From assembly GCF_035685805.1 (NCBI RefSeq), contig NZ_DASSAB010000061.1:1-64000 (forward strand): 64,000 nt of DNA, given 5' to 3'. The notes under the pieces were generated by a model. That model saw only the letters and a list, made by a program, of their open reading frames with translations. It was not told the origin of the DNA and did not search any database. Positions 1-8,628 of this stretch are shown here, one piece after another. This DNA comes from Dyella_A sp035685805 (GTDB lineage Bacteria > Pseudomonadota > Gammaproteobacteria > Xanthomonadales > Rhodanobacteraceae). The position numbers and the translations under genes were made by a program. Every line of letters starts with the position of its first letter. Position 1 is the first letter of the stretch.

Positions 1-34
1 GCTGGCGGGCTCGGACGATTCCCGCCATCCCGAA

Positions 35-571
35 TCACAACTCTTCGATCGACACGTTGTGGTTGGTGTAGATGCAGATGTCGCCGGCGATCTTCAGCGC
101 CTTCTCGACGATGGTGCGCGCGTCCAGCTCGGTGTTCTCCAGCAGGGCCATCGCGGCGGACTGGGCGAACGGGCCGCCCGAGCCGATCGCGATCAGGCCG
201 TGCTCGGGTTCCACCACGTCGCCGTTGCCGGAGATCAGCAGCGAGGTTTCCCGGTCGGCCACCGCCAGCATCGCCTCGAGCCGGCCGAAGCGGCGGTCGG
301 TGCGCCATTCCTTGGCCATCTCCACCGCCGCGCGGGTAAGGTTGTTGTTGTGCTTCTCCAGCTTCTGCTCGAACAGCTCGAACAGGGTGAAGGCATCGGC
401 AGTGGCGCCGGCGAAGCCGGCCACCACCTCGCCGGTCTTGCCCAGCCGGCGCACCTTGCGCGCGTTGCCCTTCATCACCGTGTTGCCCAGCGTGACCTGG
501 CCATCGCTGCCGATCACGACCTTGCCGTCGCGGCGCACGCAGACGATGGTGGTGGCGTGGAAGGATTCCAT
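35..571 (-). CDS. hslV: ATP-dependent protease proteolytic subunit HslV
   Basis: Proteolytic subunit of the cytoplasmic HslUV (ClpQY) protease, an N-terminal-nucleophile hydrolase. The ATG at 571 has GGAG six bases upstream; an in-frame TTG further up would only add MELR. The mature catalytic threonine should be T7 of HATTIV, so a six-residue propeptide must be removed, against a single Met in E. coli. SDGQVTLGNTVMKGN, FAGATADAFTLFE, AIGSGG and GDICIYTN are all intact and 178 aa is normal. The ATPase gene hslU is expected just past the left edge. It lies 60 bp downstream of xerC on the same strand. Confidence 0.97.
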   Translation of the reverse strand: MESFHATTIVCVRRDGKVVIGSDGQVTLGNTVMKGNARKVRRLGKTGEVVAGFAGATADAFTLFELFEQKLEKHNNNLTRAAVEMAKEWRTDRRFGRLEAMLAVADRETSLLISGNGDVVEPEHGLIAIGSGGPFAQSAAMALLENTELDARTIVEKALKIAGDICIYTNHNVSIEEL

Positions 572-631
572 ACGAAGCTCCAAAGGTTGAGCGAACGAGA
601 TGGGGATGGGTTGGCGGGCTTCAATGCGCTC

Positions 632-1525
632 CTACGGCTTTCGCCTGGCGCGGGGATGCGCGGCGTCGTAGACCTTCGCCAGGTGCTGGAAATCCAGATG
701 GGTATAGATCTGGGTGGTGGCGATGTCGGCGTGGCCGAGCAGCTCCTGCACCGCGCGCAGGTCGCCCGAGGACTCGAGCATGTGGCTGGCGAAAGTGTGC
801 CTGAGCAGATGCGGATGGATGCGCTTGGCGCTGCCGTGCGCCAGCGCCAGTGTCTTCAGCCGCGCCTGTACCGTGCGCGGGCTGATCGGGGCGCCACCGC
901 GCCCCCGGAACACCGGGCTGGCCGGCGCCATGCCGCCGGCGCGAGCCAGCGCCCGCAGCGCCTCGACCGCGTGCCGGCCCACCGGCACGATCCGCGTCTT
1001 GTTGCCCTTGCCCAGCACACGCACCTCGCCTCCGTCGAGGTCCAGGTCCTGCCAGCGCAGCCCGGTCAGTTCGGACAGGCGCAGTCCGGAGGAATAGAAA
1101 AGCTCCAGCATCGCCCGGTCGCGCACGGCCAATGCGCCGTCGCTGCCGGTTTCGATCAGGCTGGCCGCTTCGTCCACGTCCAGTACCTGCGGCAGCTTCC
1201 GGTGCACCCGCGGACCGCGCACGCCGAGCGCCGGATCATGCGCCAGCTGCCCTTCGCGGCTGAGGTGGCGAAACAGGCTGCGGCAGGAGGAGAGCAGTCG
1301 CTGCAGGCTCTTCGGCGAGAGTCCCGCGCGGTGTTCGGCGGCGATGAAGCGGCGCAGGTGATGCGTGTCCAGTGAAGCGAAGCCTTGCAGCGCGTTCGAG
1401 TGCATGTAGCGCAGCAGCTTGGCCAGATCGCGCCGGTAGCCGGCCAGCGTGTGCGGCGAGGCCTGGCGGTCGGTGCCCAGGCGGGACAGCCAGGCATCGA
1501 GCTGGGCTTGCGCGGCCTCGCTCAC
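632..1525 (-). CDS. xerC: Site-specific tyrosine recombinase XerC
   Basis: Tyrosine recombinase that with XerD resolves chromosome dimers at dif. It has an N-terminal SAM-like core-binding domain (about residues 5-90) and a C-terminal catalytic domain. The catalytic set is visible: R149 (SGLRLSEL), K173, H239 and R242 (HPHLLRHTF), H265 (LLGHADI) and nucleophile Y274 (TQIYTH). Length is 297 aa, as usual. The start is GTG, 13 bp after the DUF484 gene, an order also seen in enterobacteria (dapF-DUF484-xerC). Xanthomonads place hslVU after xerC, as here. Confidence 0.96.
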   Translation of the reverse strand: MSEAAQAQLDAWLSRLGTDRQASPHTLAGYRRDLAKLLRYMHSNALQGFASLDTHHLRRFIAAEHRAGLSPKSLQRLLSSCRSLFRHLSREGQLAHDPALGVRGPRVHRKLPQVLDVDEAASLIETGSDGALAVRDRAMLELFYSSGLRLSELTGLRWQDLDLDGGEVRVLGKGNKTRIVPVGRHAVEALRALARAGGMAPASPVFRGRGGAPISPRTVQARLKTLALAHGSAKRIHPHLLRHTFASHMLESSGDLRAVQELLGHADIATTQIYTHLDFQHLAKVYDAAHPRARRKP

Positions 1526-1538
1526 GACGGCCGCGCCC

Positions 1539-2219
1539 TCAGCCGAGGTCGCGCGCGCGCTGCAGCGCCGCGGTGATGGTCGAGGCGATCATCTTCAGAA
1601 ACAGCGTGCCCATGCCCGGCTGGAAGTGATCGCCGTCGCTGGAGCCGATCGCCAGCAGCCCCAGTTCGCCCAGCGGCATCACCGCAGCGGAGCGCACTTC
1701 ACCGGCGCGCTGTCCGAACAGCCGCTGCAGCCGCTCGGACGAGAGGCGGCCGGAAATCGGCTCGTGATGGGCCAGGAACTCGGCGAACTCCGGCACGCCG
1801 GCCCGGCCGTCCGGGATCTGCAGCAGCCAGTCGGCCGGCGGCAGCGTGGCCGGCCCGAACAGCACCAGCCGCACCTGCTCGGTGTGAAAGTCGGCGCTCA
1901 GCTTGGCGATCACGCTGCGCGCGGTGACCTCGGGGGTGTTGGCGCGCAGCATGGCCACGGTGAGGTCGTGCACGCGCTTCATCAGCCGCTCGTTCTCGGC
2001 GGCGATGGCGATCAGTTCAGCCAGCCGACGTTCCAGCTCGACGTTCTTCTCGCGCAGGCTCTGTACCTGATAAACCGCCAGCGACGCCGCCGCGCCCTGT
2101 TCGCGCGGCAGGGTCAGCTTGGCCGCCAACTCCGGATAGTCGCTCAGGAACTGCGGATGCTCACGCAGGTAGGCAGCGACCTGGCCGGCATCCAGCGAGT
2201 CGGTGACGGTATCGGTCAT
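1539..2219 (-). CDS. DUF484 family protein (YigA-like)
   Basis: Cytoplasmic protein of 226 aa of the DUF484 family, which usually lies between dapF and xerC; its function is not established. An N-terminal helical part with VAAYLREHPQFLSDYPEL precedes a coiled coil (about residues 45-90) and a GAF-like C-terminal domain with AVMPLGELGLLAIGSSD and HFQPGMGTLFL. The GAF-like fold suggests ligand sensing, which is inference. The ATG at 2219 is close behind the dapF stop, and the gene is probably co-transcribed with dapF and xerC. Confidence 0.85.
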   Translation of the reverse strand: MTDTVTDSLDAGQVAAYLREHPQFLSDYPELAAKLTLPREQGAAASLAVYQVQSLREKNVELERRLAELIAIAAENERLMKRVHDLTVAMLRANTPEVTARSVIAKLSADFHTEQVRLVLFGPATLPPADWLLQIPDGRAGVPEFAEFLAHHEPISGRLSSERLQRLFGQRAGEVRSAAVMPLGELGLLAIGSSDGDHFQPGMGTLFLKMIASTITAALQRARDLG

Positions 2220-2324
2220 GGGCGGACATCCTCGAACGGCAGAAGGGCGCGTCGTTGGGCGCGCGGACCGGCCGAGTGTGCGATGCGCGCCGCATTACAT
2301 CAATGGCGGAACCGCGCCCGCGGC

Positions 2325-3158
2325 TCAGCCGAGCCATTCGCCTTCGAACGCGAACGCAGCCGGACCGCTCATCCGCAGCGCCCGCCCGGGCCCTGGCCAG
2401 CAAATCTCGAGGCTGCCGCCCGGCAAGTCCACGCGCACGCGTTCATCCACCGTGCCGCGGCGGCGCAGTACCGCCATCGCGGCACACGCGCCCGTGCCGC
2501 AGGCGAGGGTCCAGCCGGCACCGCGCTCGTGCACGCGCAGGCGCAGGTGGTCGCGGGCGATCACCTGCGCGAACCCCGCGTTCACCTGCTGCGCAAAGCG
2601 CGGGTGGCCGGTGAGGGCCGGACCCAGCGTCTCCAGTGCCGTTGCCTGCAGATCGTCCACCACGACCACCGCGTGCGGGTTGCCCATCGAGACCGCGCCG
2701 ATGCGAAGCGTTCGTCCGTCCACCTCGATCTCATAGCTGTCGTTCTCGCCATCGGCCGCAAACGCCAGCGTGGCCGGTTCGAAACGCGGCTCGCCCATGT
2801 CCACGGTGACCCAGTCGGGGCGGTCGACCTGCACCGCAACTGGTCCGGAAGGGCTCTCCAGCCACACCGGTTGGTCCAGCGGCAGTGCGCCGGCGCGATG
2901 CAGCCAAGCCGCCACGCAGCGCGCCCCGTTGCCGCACTGCCCGGACATCGAGCCGTCGCTGTTCCAGATGCCGTAGTAGTAAGCGCAGGAGGCGTCGCGC
3001 GCCGGCTCCAGCGTCAACAGCTGGTCGAAGCCTATGCCGGTGCGCCGATGCGCCATCGTGCGCACCAGCTCGGCCGTCAGAGGCAACGCGGTGTGGCGAG
3101 CATCGAGGACGACGAAGTCGTTGCCGATGCCGTGCATCTTGGTGAAGCGCAGCGCCAC
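2325..3158 (-). CDS. dapF: Diaminopimelate epimerase DapF
   Basis: PLP-independent racemase that converts LL- to meso-diaminopimelate for lysine and peptidoglycan synthesis. The two catalytic cysteines are C75 in SGQCGNGARC and C220 in ACGTGACA, each in its family signature, and KMHGIGNDF near the N terminus is typical. Length is 277 aa. The start is GTG, 11 bp after the stop of the small lipoprotein gene lptM, so the two are probably one transcript with the DUF484 and xerC genes downstream. Confidence 0.97.
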   Translation of the reverse strand: MALRFTKMHGIGNDFVVLDARHTALPLTAELVRTMAHRRTGIGFDQLLTLEPARDASCAYYYGIWNSDGSMSGQCGNGARCVAAWLHRAGALPLDQPVWLESPSGPVAVQVDRPDWVTVDMGEPRFEPATLAFAADGENDSYEIEVDGRTLRIGAVSMGNPHAVVVVDDLQATALETLGPALTGHPRFAQQVNAGFAQVIARDHLRLRVHERGAGWTLACGTGACAAMAVLRRRGTVDERVRVDLPGGSLEICWPGPGRALRMSGPAAFAFEGEWLG

Positions 3159-3169
3159 CGTAGGCTGGC

Positions 3170-3340
3170 TCAGGGTTGGCTGGGCGGCGGTGTCACGGTG
3201 GAAGCCGCCGCCGGGGCCGTGGCCGGAGGCGTCGCGGCGGGCGTGGCCTTGCTGGGCAACACCAGCGGACCCTTGTTGCCGCAGCCAGCCAGGCTGACAA
3301 CGGTCAGTACGAGCAGCGCGGCAACAGGCGCACGACGCAT
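3170..3340 (-). CDS. lptM: LPS-assembly-associated lipoprotein LptM (YifL family)
   Basis: A 56-aa lipoprotein too short for most ORF screens. It starts MRRAPVAALL and has the lipobox LAGC with lipidated C20, followed by GNKGPLVLP, the hallmark of the YifL/LptM family, and then a Pro/Ala-rich disordered tail. LptM is known to bind the LptDE translocon and help its maturation. The ATG at 3340 has GAGGAAG upstream. Position directly before dapF matches E. coli yifL-dapF, which supports the call. Confidence 0.9.
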   Translation of the reverse strand: MRRAPVAALLVLTVVSLAGCGNKGPLVLPSKATPAATPPATAPAAASTVTPPPSQP

Positions 3341-3388
3341 GGCAACTTCCTCAGGCAGGGCGCGCCAGTATAGCCCGCGGCCGAGTGG

Positions 3389-4174
3389 CTATTCCTGCTC
3401 ACGCTGCGCGGTGTTGTCGGTAGATCGCTGGGTATCGCCTACCCGCACGGTGCCGTTGTACAGGGCATCGCGAGTCAGAAAGTAGACTTTCGGATTCCAC
3501 TGCCAGTCGGCATAGAGATCACCCCCTCCACAGCCGACTCCACGCATATTGGCGCGCCCTGCGATCATGCACTGGGCGTTGCCATGGCCCTCTTTGCTGA
3601 GCTGCTTGTCCAGGATCGAGACATCCATGGCGTTAGCTCCCGAATCGAAGCCCGTGCGGGAGCCGGTAAGCTGGGTACTGTAGAAACGCAGCTCATGACT
3701 CATCCTGCGTTTAGCCACCACATCACCGTAGGTCAGCGCGAGATCGTTCCGGCGCTGCATCGCGCGGACGCGCTGGTTTGTGTCGAGCTCTTTCCCTATC
3801 TGGTCGCGGGTCGCGGCGAATCGCGAATATCCCCGCTCAGCCGACAACGCGACCCACGCCCATGCCTGCACCGGGTCGCGAGGGACGCCTTGGCCGTTCA
3901 AGTAAAGCAGGCCGATGCTCAGTTGCGAGGGCTTGTCTGCGTAGCGCGCACCGATCAGAAACAGCCGCATGGCAGCATCGTAGTCGCCACGGGCGTACGC
4001 GATCATGCCCCTGTACTGGCCGAACTGGTCGGGATGGCCCCACGTGCTTGCTACCCGCATGCCTTCGAGCAGGGTTCGGGCGTTACCGTCGTCCGGCGAG
4101 GAATCTGACGCCGGAGTTGCCTTGCAGGTCAGCAAAGCGCTTGTCAGGCAGGCGAAGAGCACAAGCGTACGCAT
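3389..4174 (-). CDS. Exported Sel1-repeat protein, copy 1
   Basis: A 261-aa protein with a signal peptide (MRTLVLFACLTSALLTCKA) and one or two Sel1/TPR-like helical repeats in the middle (RGDYDAAMRLFLIGARYAD, then LSIGLLYLNGQGVPRDPVQA). The start at 4174 was chosen because AAGGGAGGTG precedes it and the signal peptide begins there; 62 more in-frame residues upstream look non-coding. It is a clear paralogue of the gene at 4732-5520, sharing ASTWGHPDQFGQY and ALSAERGY. The C-terminal part, with several cysteines, matches no family I recognise. Sel1 proteins usually mediate protein contacts; its role is unknown. Confidence 0.8.
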   Translation of the reverse strand: MRTLVLFACLTSALLTCKATPASDSSPDDGNARTLLEGMRVASTWGHPDQFGQYRGMIAYARGDYDAAMRLFLIGARYADKPSQLSIGLLYLNGQGVPRDPVQAWAWVALSAERGYSRFAATRDQIGKELDTNQRVRAMQRRNDLALTYGDVVAKRRMSHELRFYSTQLTGSRTGFDSGANAMDVSILDKQLSKEGHGNAQCMIAGRANMRGVGCGGGDLYADWQWNPKVYFLTRDALYNGTVRVGDTQRSTDNTAQREQE

Positions 4175-4731
4175 GGGACACCTCCCTTGGTCACGTGACG
4201 TGAAAGCAACGCTACGCTGATGCAAATGCGCGCCCAAGTGCCGCCAATACAACCCGCCCCCAAACATCCAAGGGCGTCCCGCCGGGTCATCCAGCCGCAC
4301 GCGCTGCTTGCCGCAACTGACCGCCGGGATGCCACCTATCGCGATCGTGACGCGCGGCACTCACGGGGCACCCGCTCAGGTCTCCTGTATGGCGAGCCGT
4401 TTGGCCTAGTGTCCGGTTCCGGCTCCCGTCTGCACACGTTCTGACTACTACGCTCGACGGCACACAAACCGTCGCGGCCTGTCCGTATGTAGCGGCCGGA
4501 CATTGCGCCACGGGATCGGGCCGTATCTGGCTGGTGTCTTGTTCGACGCCCGGCATGTGAGTGATCGGTCGTGCCGCGATGCCACAGCTGCTGGATTACC
4601 CGTGTCCTGGCGACCATCTCGGCGGAGCTTAGGTCGGGCTCTTCAGGAGTCTTTCCGCCACCGGCCCGGCGTCCAACCCGCGCCCGGATCGCACGCCCGG
4701 CCATCAGGCCCGCCGACGGCGTGCTCAGACA
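4175..4731. other. 557-bp gap between the Sel1 paralogues
   Basis: No open frame here looks like a protein and I found no remnant of a third Sel1 copy. The one clear element is a perfect 10-bp palindrome GTCACGTGAC at 4190-4199, directly upstream of the ribosome binding site of the gene starting at 4174, where a regulator could bind. Otherwise nothing is recognised. Confidence 0.5.
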
Positions 4732-5520
4732 CTATTCGCCACCGGGTGCGGGTGAGGCGCTCTTGTCTTTCCCTGTGGTGAGCGCTCCGACGGTCACGCT
4801 GCCCTTGAACTGGGCGTCGCGGGCTTTGAAATAGATCTTCGGGTCCCAGCTCTCGTCGGCATAGAGATCTCTGCTGCCGCAGCCTGCGGCGCGCAGGCCG
4901 GCCTTTGCTGCGCGCATGCATGCGGCACTGCCGGTGCCCGACGGGCCGCTGGCGATCTGGTCCACGCCGGAGTCGAATCCGGTGTGCGAACCCGTCAGCT
5001 GGCTACGGTAGTAACGCAGTTCCCGAACCATTCGTGGCTTGGCCACGTCGTCGGCATAGGTAAGCGCCAGGGCGTCGCGTGCGGCGCTGGCCTCGGTGCG
5101 CTGGTCGCCAGACAGATCCTTCCAGATCCGGTCGCGGGTCGCCTCGAATGCGGGATAGCCACGCTCGGCGGACAACGCCGTCCAGGCCCAGGCCTGCACC
5201 GGATCTCGTGCCACGCCCTGCCCGTTGAGATACATCAGGCCGATGCTCAGCTGGGACACCTTGTCCGCGTAGCGCGCCCCGATCAGGAACAGTCGCATCG
5301 CCGCCTCGTAGTGGTGATCGCTGAAGGCGACCATCCCCTTGTACTGACCGAACTGATCCGGATGCCCCCACGTGCTGGCATCGCGCATGCCGTCGATCAG
5401 CGTGCGCACGTTCTGGTCCTCCGGCGTAACCGCCGGCGCTGTCGCCGCCTGCGCGAATGAAGACCGAAAGGCGCCGCCGAAGGCGAGCGCGAAGAGGGTG
5501 AGAGCGAGTGGACGAAGCAT
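4732..5520 (-). CDS. Exported Sel1-repeat protein, copy 2
   Basis: A 262-aa paralogue of the gene at 3389-4174 with a signal peptide (LALTLFALAFGGAFRSSFAQA) and the same Sel1 core (HHYEAAMRLFLIGARYAD, LSIGLMYLNGQGVARDPVQA). It also shares the ending pattern DLYADESWDPKIYFKARDA with the first copy (DLYADWQWNPKVYFLTRDA), so the similarity spans the whole protein. It points the same way as copy 1 and is separated from it by about 550 bp. Probably periplasmic; function unknown. Confidence 0.8.
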   Translation of the reverse strand: MLRPLALTLFALAFGGAFRSSFAQAATAPAVTPEDQNVRTLIDGMRDASTWGHPDQFGQYKGMVAFSDHHYEAAMRLFLIGARYADKVSQLSIGLMYLNGQGVARDPVQAWAWTALSAERGYPAFEATRDRIWKDLSGDQRTEASAARDALALTYADDVAKPRMVRELRYYRSQLTGSHTGFDSGVDQIASGPSGTGSAACMRAAKAGLRAAGCGSRDLYADESWDPKIYFKARDAQFKGSVTVGALTTGKDKSASPAPGGE

Positions 5521-5630
5521 GGCGAACCTCCTTGGTCGCAGTGTGCTTGGGCTACCCTAGCCGCTGGCGCGGCTGCCGGGCATCTGCCGCAGGTCATACG
5601 CCGCTGATTGCGTTGTAAGGGAGTGCCTAC

Positions 5631-6317
5631 GTGGATTGGGAGCATTTGCTGGCGTTGCCCGCGACGCTGATTCTGGTGGTTGCCGCACTGCTGGGGCTGG
5701 TGGCGCTGGTCAGCGCGGCGGGTGTGCGCCGGCATTGGCGCGAGCGCCGTCGGGTCCGCGGCACGATGCGGCTGCTCTTGAGCCTGGTGTGGCTGATGCT
5801 GGCCCTGCTCGCGGCCGGGCTCGGCCTGAGCTTGCGCGGGTACCGCCAGCTCACTGAGGAGGCGCCGGTGGTAGCGGTGGACGCGCACATCCAGTCGCCG
5901 CAGCGCTGGACCCTGGTGCTCACCTGGCCCGATGGCAGCACGCGCGAGGTGACGCTGGCCGGCGATGCGTTCCGGGTCGAGGCGATCGTGCTGAAGTGGA
6001 AGCTGCCGGCGCTGCTGGCAGGTGCGCCGCCGCTGTATCGGCTGGACCGTCTGGACGGCCGATACGAGGATGCTGCGCAGGAGCGCGAGGCGCCTCGTAC
6101 CGTGATCGATTTCGACCAGGCCGGCCGCTTCGACCTGCTTACCCTGAGCAAGCGCTACCCGCAATGGCTGCCCGAGCTCGACACGGTCTACGGCTCCGGC
6201 GCGTTCCTGCCGCTGGTGGACGAGGGGCACTACGAGGTAAGCCTGATGCGCACCGGGGCGTTGGTGGCGCGCCCCGATGCCGCTACCGCACAGCGCCTGG
6301 ACGAGTCGCTGCGCTGA
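5631..6317 (+). CDS. Two-TM membrane protein of unknown function
   Basis: A 228-aa protein starting at GTG with AAGGGAG eight bases upstream. Two hydrophobic segments lie at about residues 8-30 and 46-68, joined by a short Arg-rich loop (RRHWRERRRVRG). A soluble domain of about 150 residues follows, with the pattern WTLVLTWPDGSTREVTLAGDAF. Relatives in xanthomonads are sometimes labelled cation or multidrug efflux proteins, but nothing in the sequence supports transport. I do not recognise a functional family. Confidence 0.75.
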   Translation: MDWEHLLALPATLILVVAALLGLVALVSAAGVRRHWRERRRVRGTMRLLLSLVWLMLALLAAGLGLSLRGYRQLTEEAPVVAVDAHIQSPQRWTLVLTWPDGSTREVTLAGDAFRVEAIVLKWKLPALLAGAPPLYRLDRLDGRYEDAAQEREAPRTVIDFDQAGRFDLLTLSKRYPQWLPELDTVYGSGAFLPLVDEGHYEVSLMRTGALVARPDAATAQRLDESLR

Positions 6318-6335
6318 GGTTCCGCGGCGGCCGCG

Positions 6336-6884
6336 TCAGGCCAGCTTCTTGGCGTAGCGCCAGGCGGCGCTGCCGTCCTCGTAGAAGCGGTTGATGCGGG
6401 CGAACCGGCGATAGCCCAGCCGCTCGTACAGGCGCATCGCGTTGACGTTGTCCAGCCGCACCTCCAGCCGCAGCTCGCGGCAGCCGCGTCGCCGCGCGCT
6501 GCGCTCCACGGCCGCCAGCAGTGCCGAGCCCACGCCGTTGCCGCGCGCCTCCGGCCGGCTGGCCAGCGAATACAGCCGCGCCACCGTGCTGCCGCGGCGG
6601 TAGAACACCACCGCGGTGCCGAGAAAACGCCGATGGTTGGTGGAGGCCACCAGCACGCTGGCGCTGTCGCTGTCGAGATGGCGGCGGTACTGCGCGCGGC
6701 TCATGCGGTCGCTGTCGAAGGTGGCCTCTTCCAGTGCCACCAGGTCATCCAGATCCGAAAGCTGGGCGCGCCGCACGCGCACCGGCGCCGTGGCGGGCAT
6801 GGGCGCCACGGGCGACGGAGCGGGCGGCAGGGCGGGGCGCGGGTTCAGGTCGTTCGACTCCAGCAGCAGGCAGGGCCGTGGCAT
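6336..6884 (-). CDS. GNAT-family N-acetyltransferase
   Basis: Acetyl-CoA-dependent acyltransferase. The GNAT fold runs from VRVRRAQLSDLDDLVALEE to the end. The acetyl-CoA loop is RPEARGNGVGSALL (Q/RxxGxG/A type), followed by LEVRLDNVNAMRLYERLGYRR, as in RimI-like enzymes. The first 35 residues are Pro-rich and the true start may be internal (MPATAPVRV). It is divergent from the RimK-like ligase at 7100. In other proteobacteria a GNAT protein with a C-terminal C39 peptidase domain accompanies this ligase; here the protein stops after the GNAT domain. Its substrate is unknown. Confidence 0.85.
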   Translation of the reverse strand: MPRPCLLLESNDLNPRPALPPAPSPVAPMPATAPVRVRRAQLSDLDDLVALEEATFDSDRMSRAQYRRHLDSDSASVLVASTNHRRFLGTAVVFYRRGSTVARLYSLASRPEARGNGVGSALLAAVERSARRRGCRELRLEVRLDNVNAMRLYERLGYRRFARINRFYEDGSAAWRYAKKLA

Positions 6885-7099
6885 CACGCGGATCCGGATG
6901 CACGCGGTGCGGCGAGCGCGGCACTGTAGTGCAGCCGGCCAGCGGGTGCATCCAGGCGCGAACCGTAATGCGAGGTTTAATCCGCCTTCAGTGCCGTCGC
7001 TTGTGCCGCCCGTCGGCTATGCGACACTGCGCGCCTTGCGCCGCGCCGCACTCTGGACGTCCTGCGACGACGCACTCCCCCTGCGCTCGTTGAGGTGTC

Positions 7100-8584
7100 A
7101 TGACCCGCCTGGTCATCGTTGTCGAAAAAGCTTCGGACTGGAGCTCCTACTACCCATCCGTCGACGTGATGAGCGCGATGGATTACCTGCGCGAACCGAT
7201 CAGCGGGGACGACGAACGCACGCACGTCATCAACCTCTGCCGCAGCTACAAATATCTCGGCACGGGCTACTACGTGTCGCTGCTGGCGGAGGCGCGCGGC
7301 CACCGCGTGATGCCCTCGGTGCGCACCGTCAACGACCTGCGCCGGCGCTCGCTGTACGGCTTGAACATCGACGACCTCAACCAGAAGCTCACCCACTTCC
7401 TGCCCGCCGGTGGTCGCGACACCACCGACTTCGGCATCCTGGTGTACTTCGGCGAGACCGCTTACCCGGCGCTGCAGGATCTGGCCCGCCAGGTGTTCGA
7501 GATGTTCCCCTGCCCGCTGCTGCGAATCGAGTTCGAGCGCGAGCGGGTGTGGCAGGTCAGCTCGATCAAGCCGGTCGGCCTGCACACGCTGGACGACGCA
7601 CAGGAAGACGCCTTTGCCACCGAGCTGGACCGCTTCTCCAAGAAGCTCTGGCGCAAGCCGCGTGCGCGCAAGCGGTTCCGGTATGACATCGCGATGCTGG
7701 TCGATCCCAACGAGCAGATGCCGCCGTCGAACAAGAAGGCGCTGAAGTCGTTCGTCGAGGCCGGCAAGGCGCTCGGGATCGAGGTCGACCCGATCGGCAA
7801 GAACGATTACCAGCGGCTGGCCGAGTACGACGGCCTGTTCATCCGCGAGACGACCGCCAGCGACAACCACACCTACCGCTTCGCGCATCGCGCCGAACGC
7901 GAGGGCATGGTGGTGATGGACGACCCCACCTCGATCCTGCGCTGCACCAACAAGATCTTCCTCAACGACCTGATGGTCTCGCGCAAGCTCGCCGTGCCGC
8001 GCACCGAGATCCTCTACCGCGAAAACCCCAAGGGCCTGAAGGACGTCGGCGAAAAGCTAGGCTTTCCGATCGTGCTGAAGATCCCGGACGGTTCCTTCTC
8101 GCGCGGCGTGGTGAAGGTGGAGGACGCCGCGGCGCTGGAGAAGGCGGCCGGCGAGCTGTTCCAGCACAGTGCGCTGCTGCTGGCGCAGGAGTTTCTCTAC
8201 ACCGAGTTCGACTGGCGTATCGGCGTGCTCAACCGCGAGCCGCTGTACGCGTGCAAGTACTACATGTCGCGCGGCCACTGGCAGATCTACAACCACGGTG
8301 CCAAGGGCACCGCGAAGTCCGGCGGCTTCGAGACCATTGCGGTGCGCGACGCGCCCAGCGAGGTGGTGAAGCTGGCGCTGAAGGCCACCAACGCCATTGG
8401 CGACGGGCTGTACGGCGTCGACCTCAAGCAGGTCAACGGCAAGCCGGTGATGATCGAGGTGAACGACAACCCCTCGATCGACGCCGGCGTGGAAGACGTG
8501 TACCTCGGCGAGGATCTCTACCTGCGCGTGATGCAGGAATTCCTGCGCCGGATGGAGCACAAGCGGCTCGGCATCGGCCGCTGA
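7100..8584 (+). CDS. RimK-like ATP-grasp ligase with RLAN N-terminal domain
   Basis: A 494-aa ligase predicted to join an amino acid to a carboxylate through an acyl phosphate. The N-terminal half (about 1-200, with SYKYLGTGYYVSLLAEARGH) is the RimK-like N-terminal domain. The C-terminal ATP-grasp domain includes DDPTSILRCTNKIFLNDLM, FPIVLKIPDGSFSRGV and the metal-binding end VNGKPVMIEVNDNPSIDAG. RimK proper glutamylates ribosomal protein S6 and is about 300 aa, so this is a distinct larger family. GAGGTGT precedes the ATG. The divergent GNAT gene suggests a two-step modification, which is inference. Confidence 0.9.
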   Translation: MTRLVIVVEKASDWSSYYPSVDVMSAMDYLREPISGDDERTHVINLCRSYKYLGTGYYVSLLAEARGHRVMPSVRTVNDLRRRSLYGLNIDDLNQKLTHFLPAGGRDTTDFGILVYFGETAYPALQDLARQVFEMFPCPLLRIEFERERVWQVSSIKPVGLHTLDDAQEDAFATELDRFSKKLWRKPRARKRFRYDIAMLVDPNEQMPPSNKKALKSFVEAGKALGIEVDPIGKNDYQRLAEYDGLFIRETTASDNHTYRFAHRAEREGMVVMDDPTSILRCTNKIFLNDLMVSRKLAVPRTEILYRENPKGLKDVGEKLGFPIVLKIPDGSFSRGVVKVEDAAALEKAAGELFQHSALLLAQEFLYTEFDWRIGVLNREPLYACKYYMSRGHWQIYNHGAKGTAKSGGFETIAVRDAPSEVVKLALKATNAIGDGLYGVDLKQVNGKPVMIEVNDNPSIDAGVEDVYLGEDLYLRVMQEFLRRMEHKRLGIGR

Positions 8585-8617
8585 GACCCGCCGCGGTTCG
8601 GCGGCGGCGGATCTCAG
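8581..8617. terminator. Hairpin between convergent genes
   Basis: CTGAGA at 8581-8586 pairs with TCTCAG at 8612-8617, and inside it CCGCCGC pairs with GGCGGCGG, leaving a short loop. It starts in the stop codon of the RimK-like gene and ends 12 bp before the stop of the convergent small gene. There is no T-tract, so its role as a two-way terminator is tentative. Confidence 0.35.
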
Positions 8618-8628
8618 CCGCGCATGTG

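Noticed and set aside
59..1375. 438-residue plus-strand frame across hslV and xerC
   Set aside because: It is the shadow of two genes with intact catalytic motifs on the other strand.
4336..4704. Possible remnant of a third Sel1 gene between the two paralogues
   Set aside because: The translated frames share none of the paralogues' motifs.
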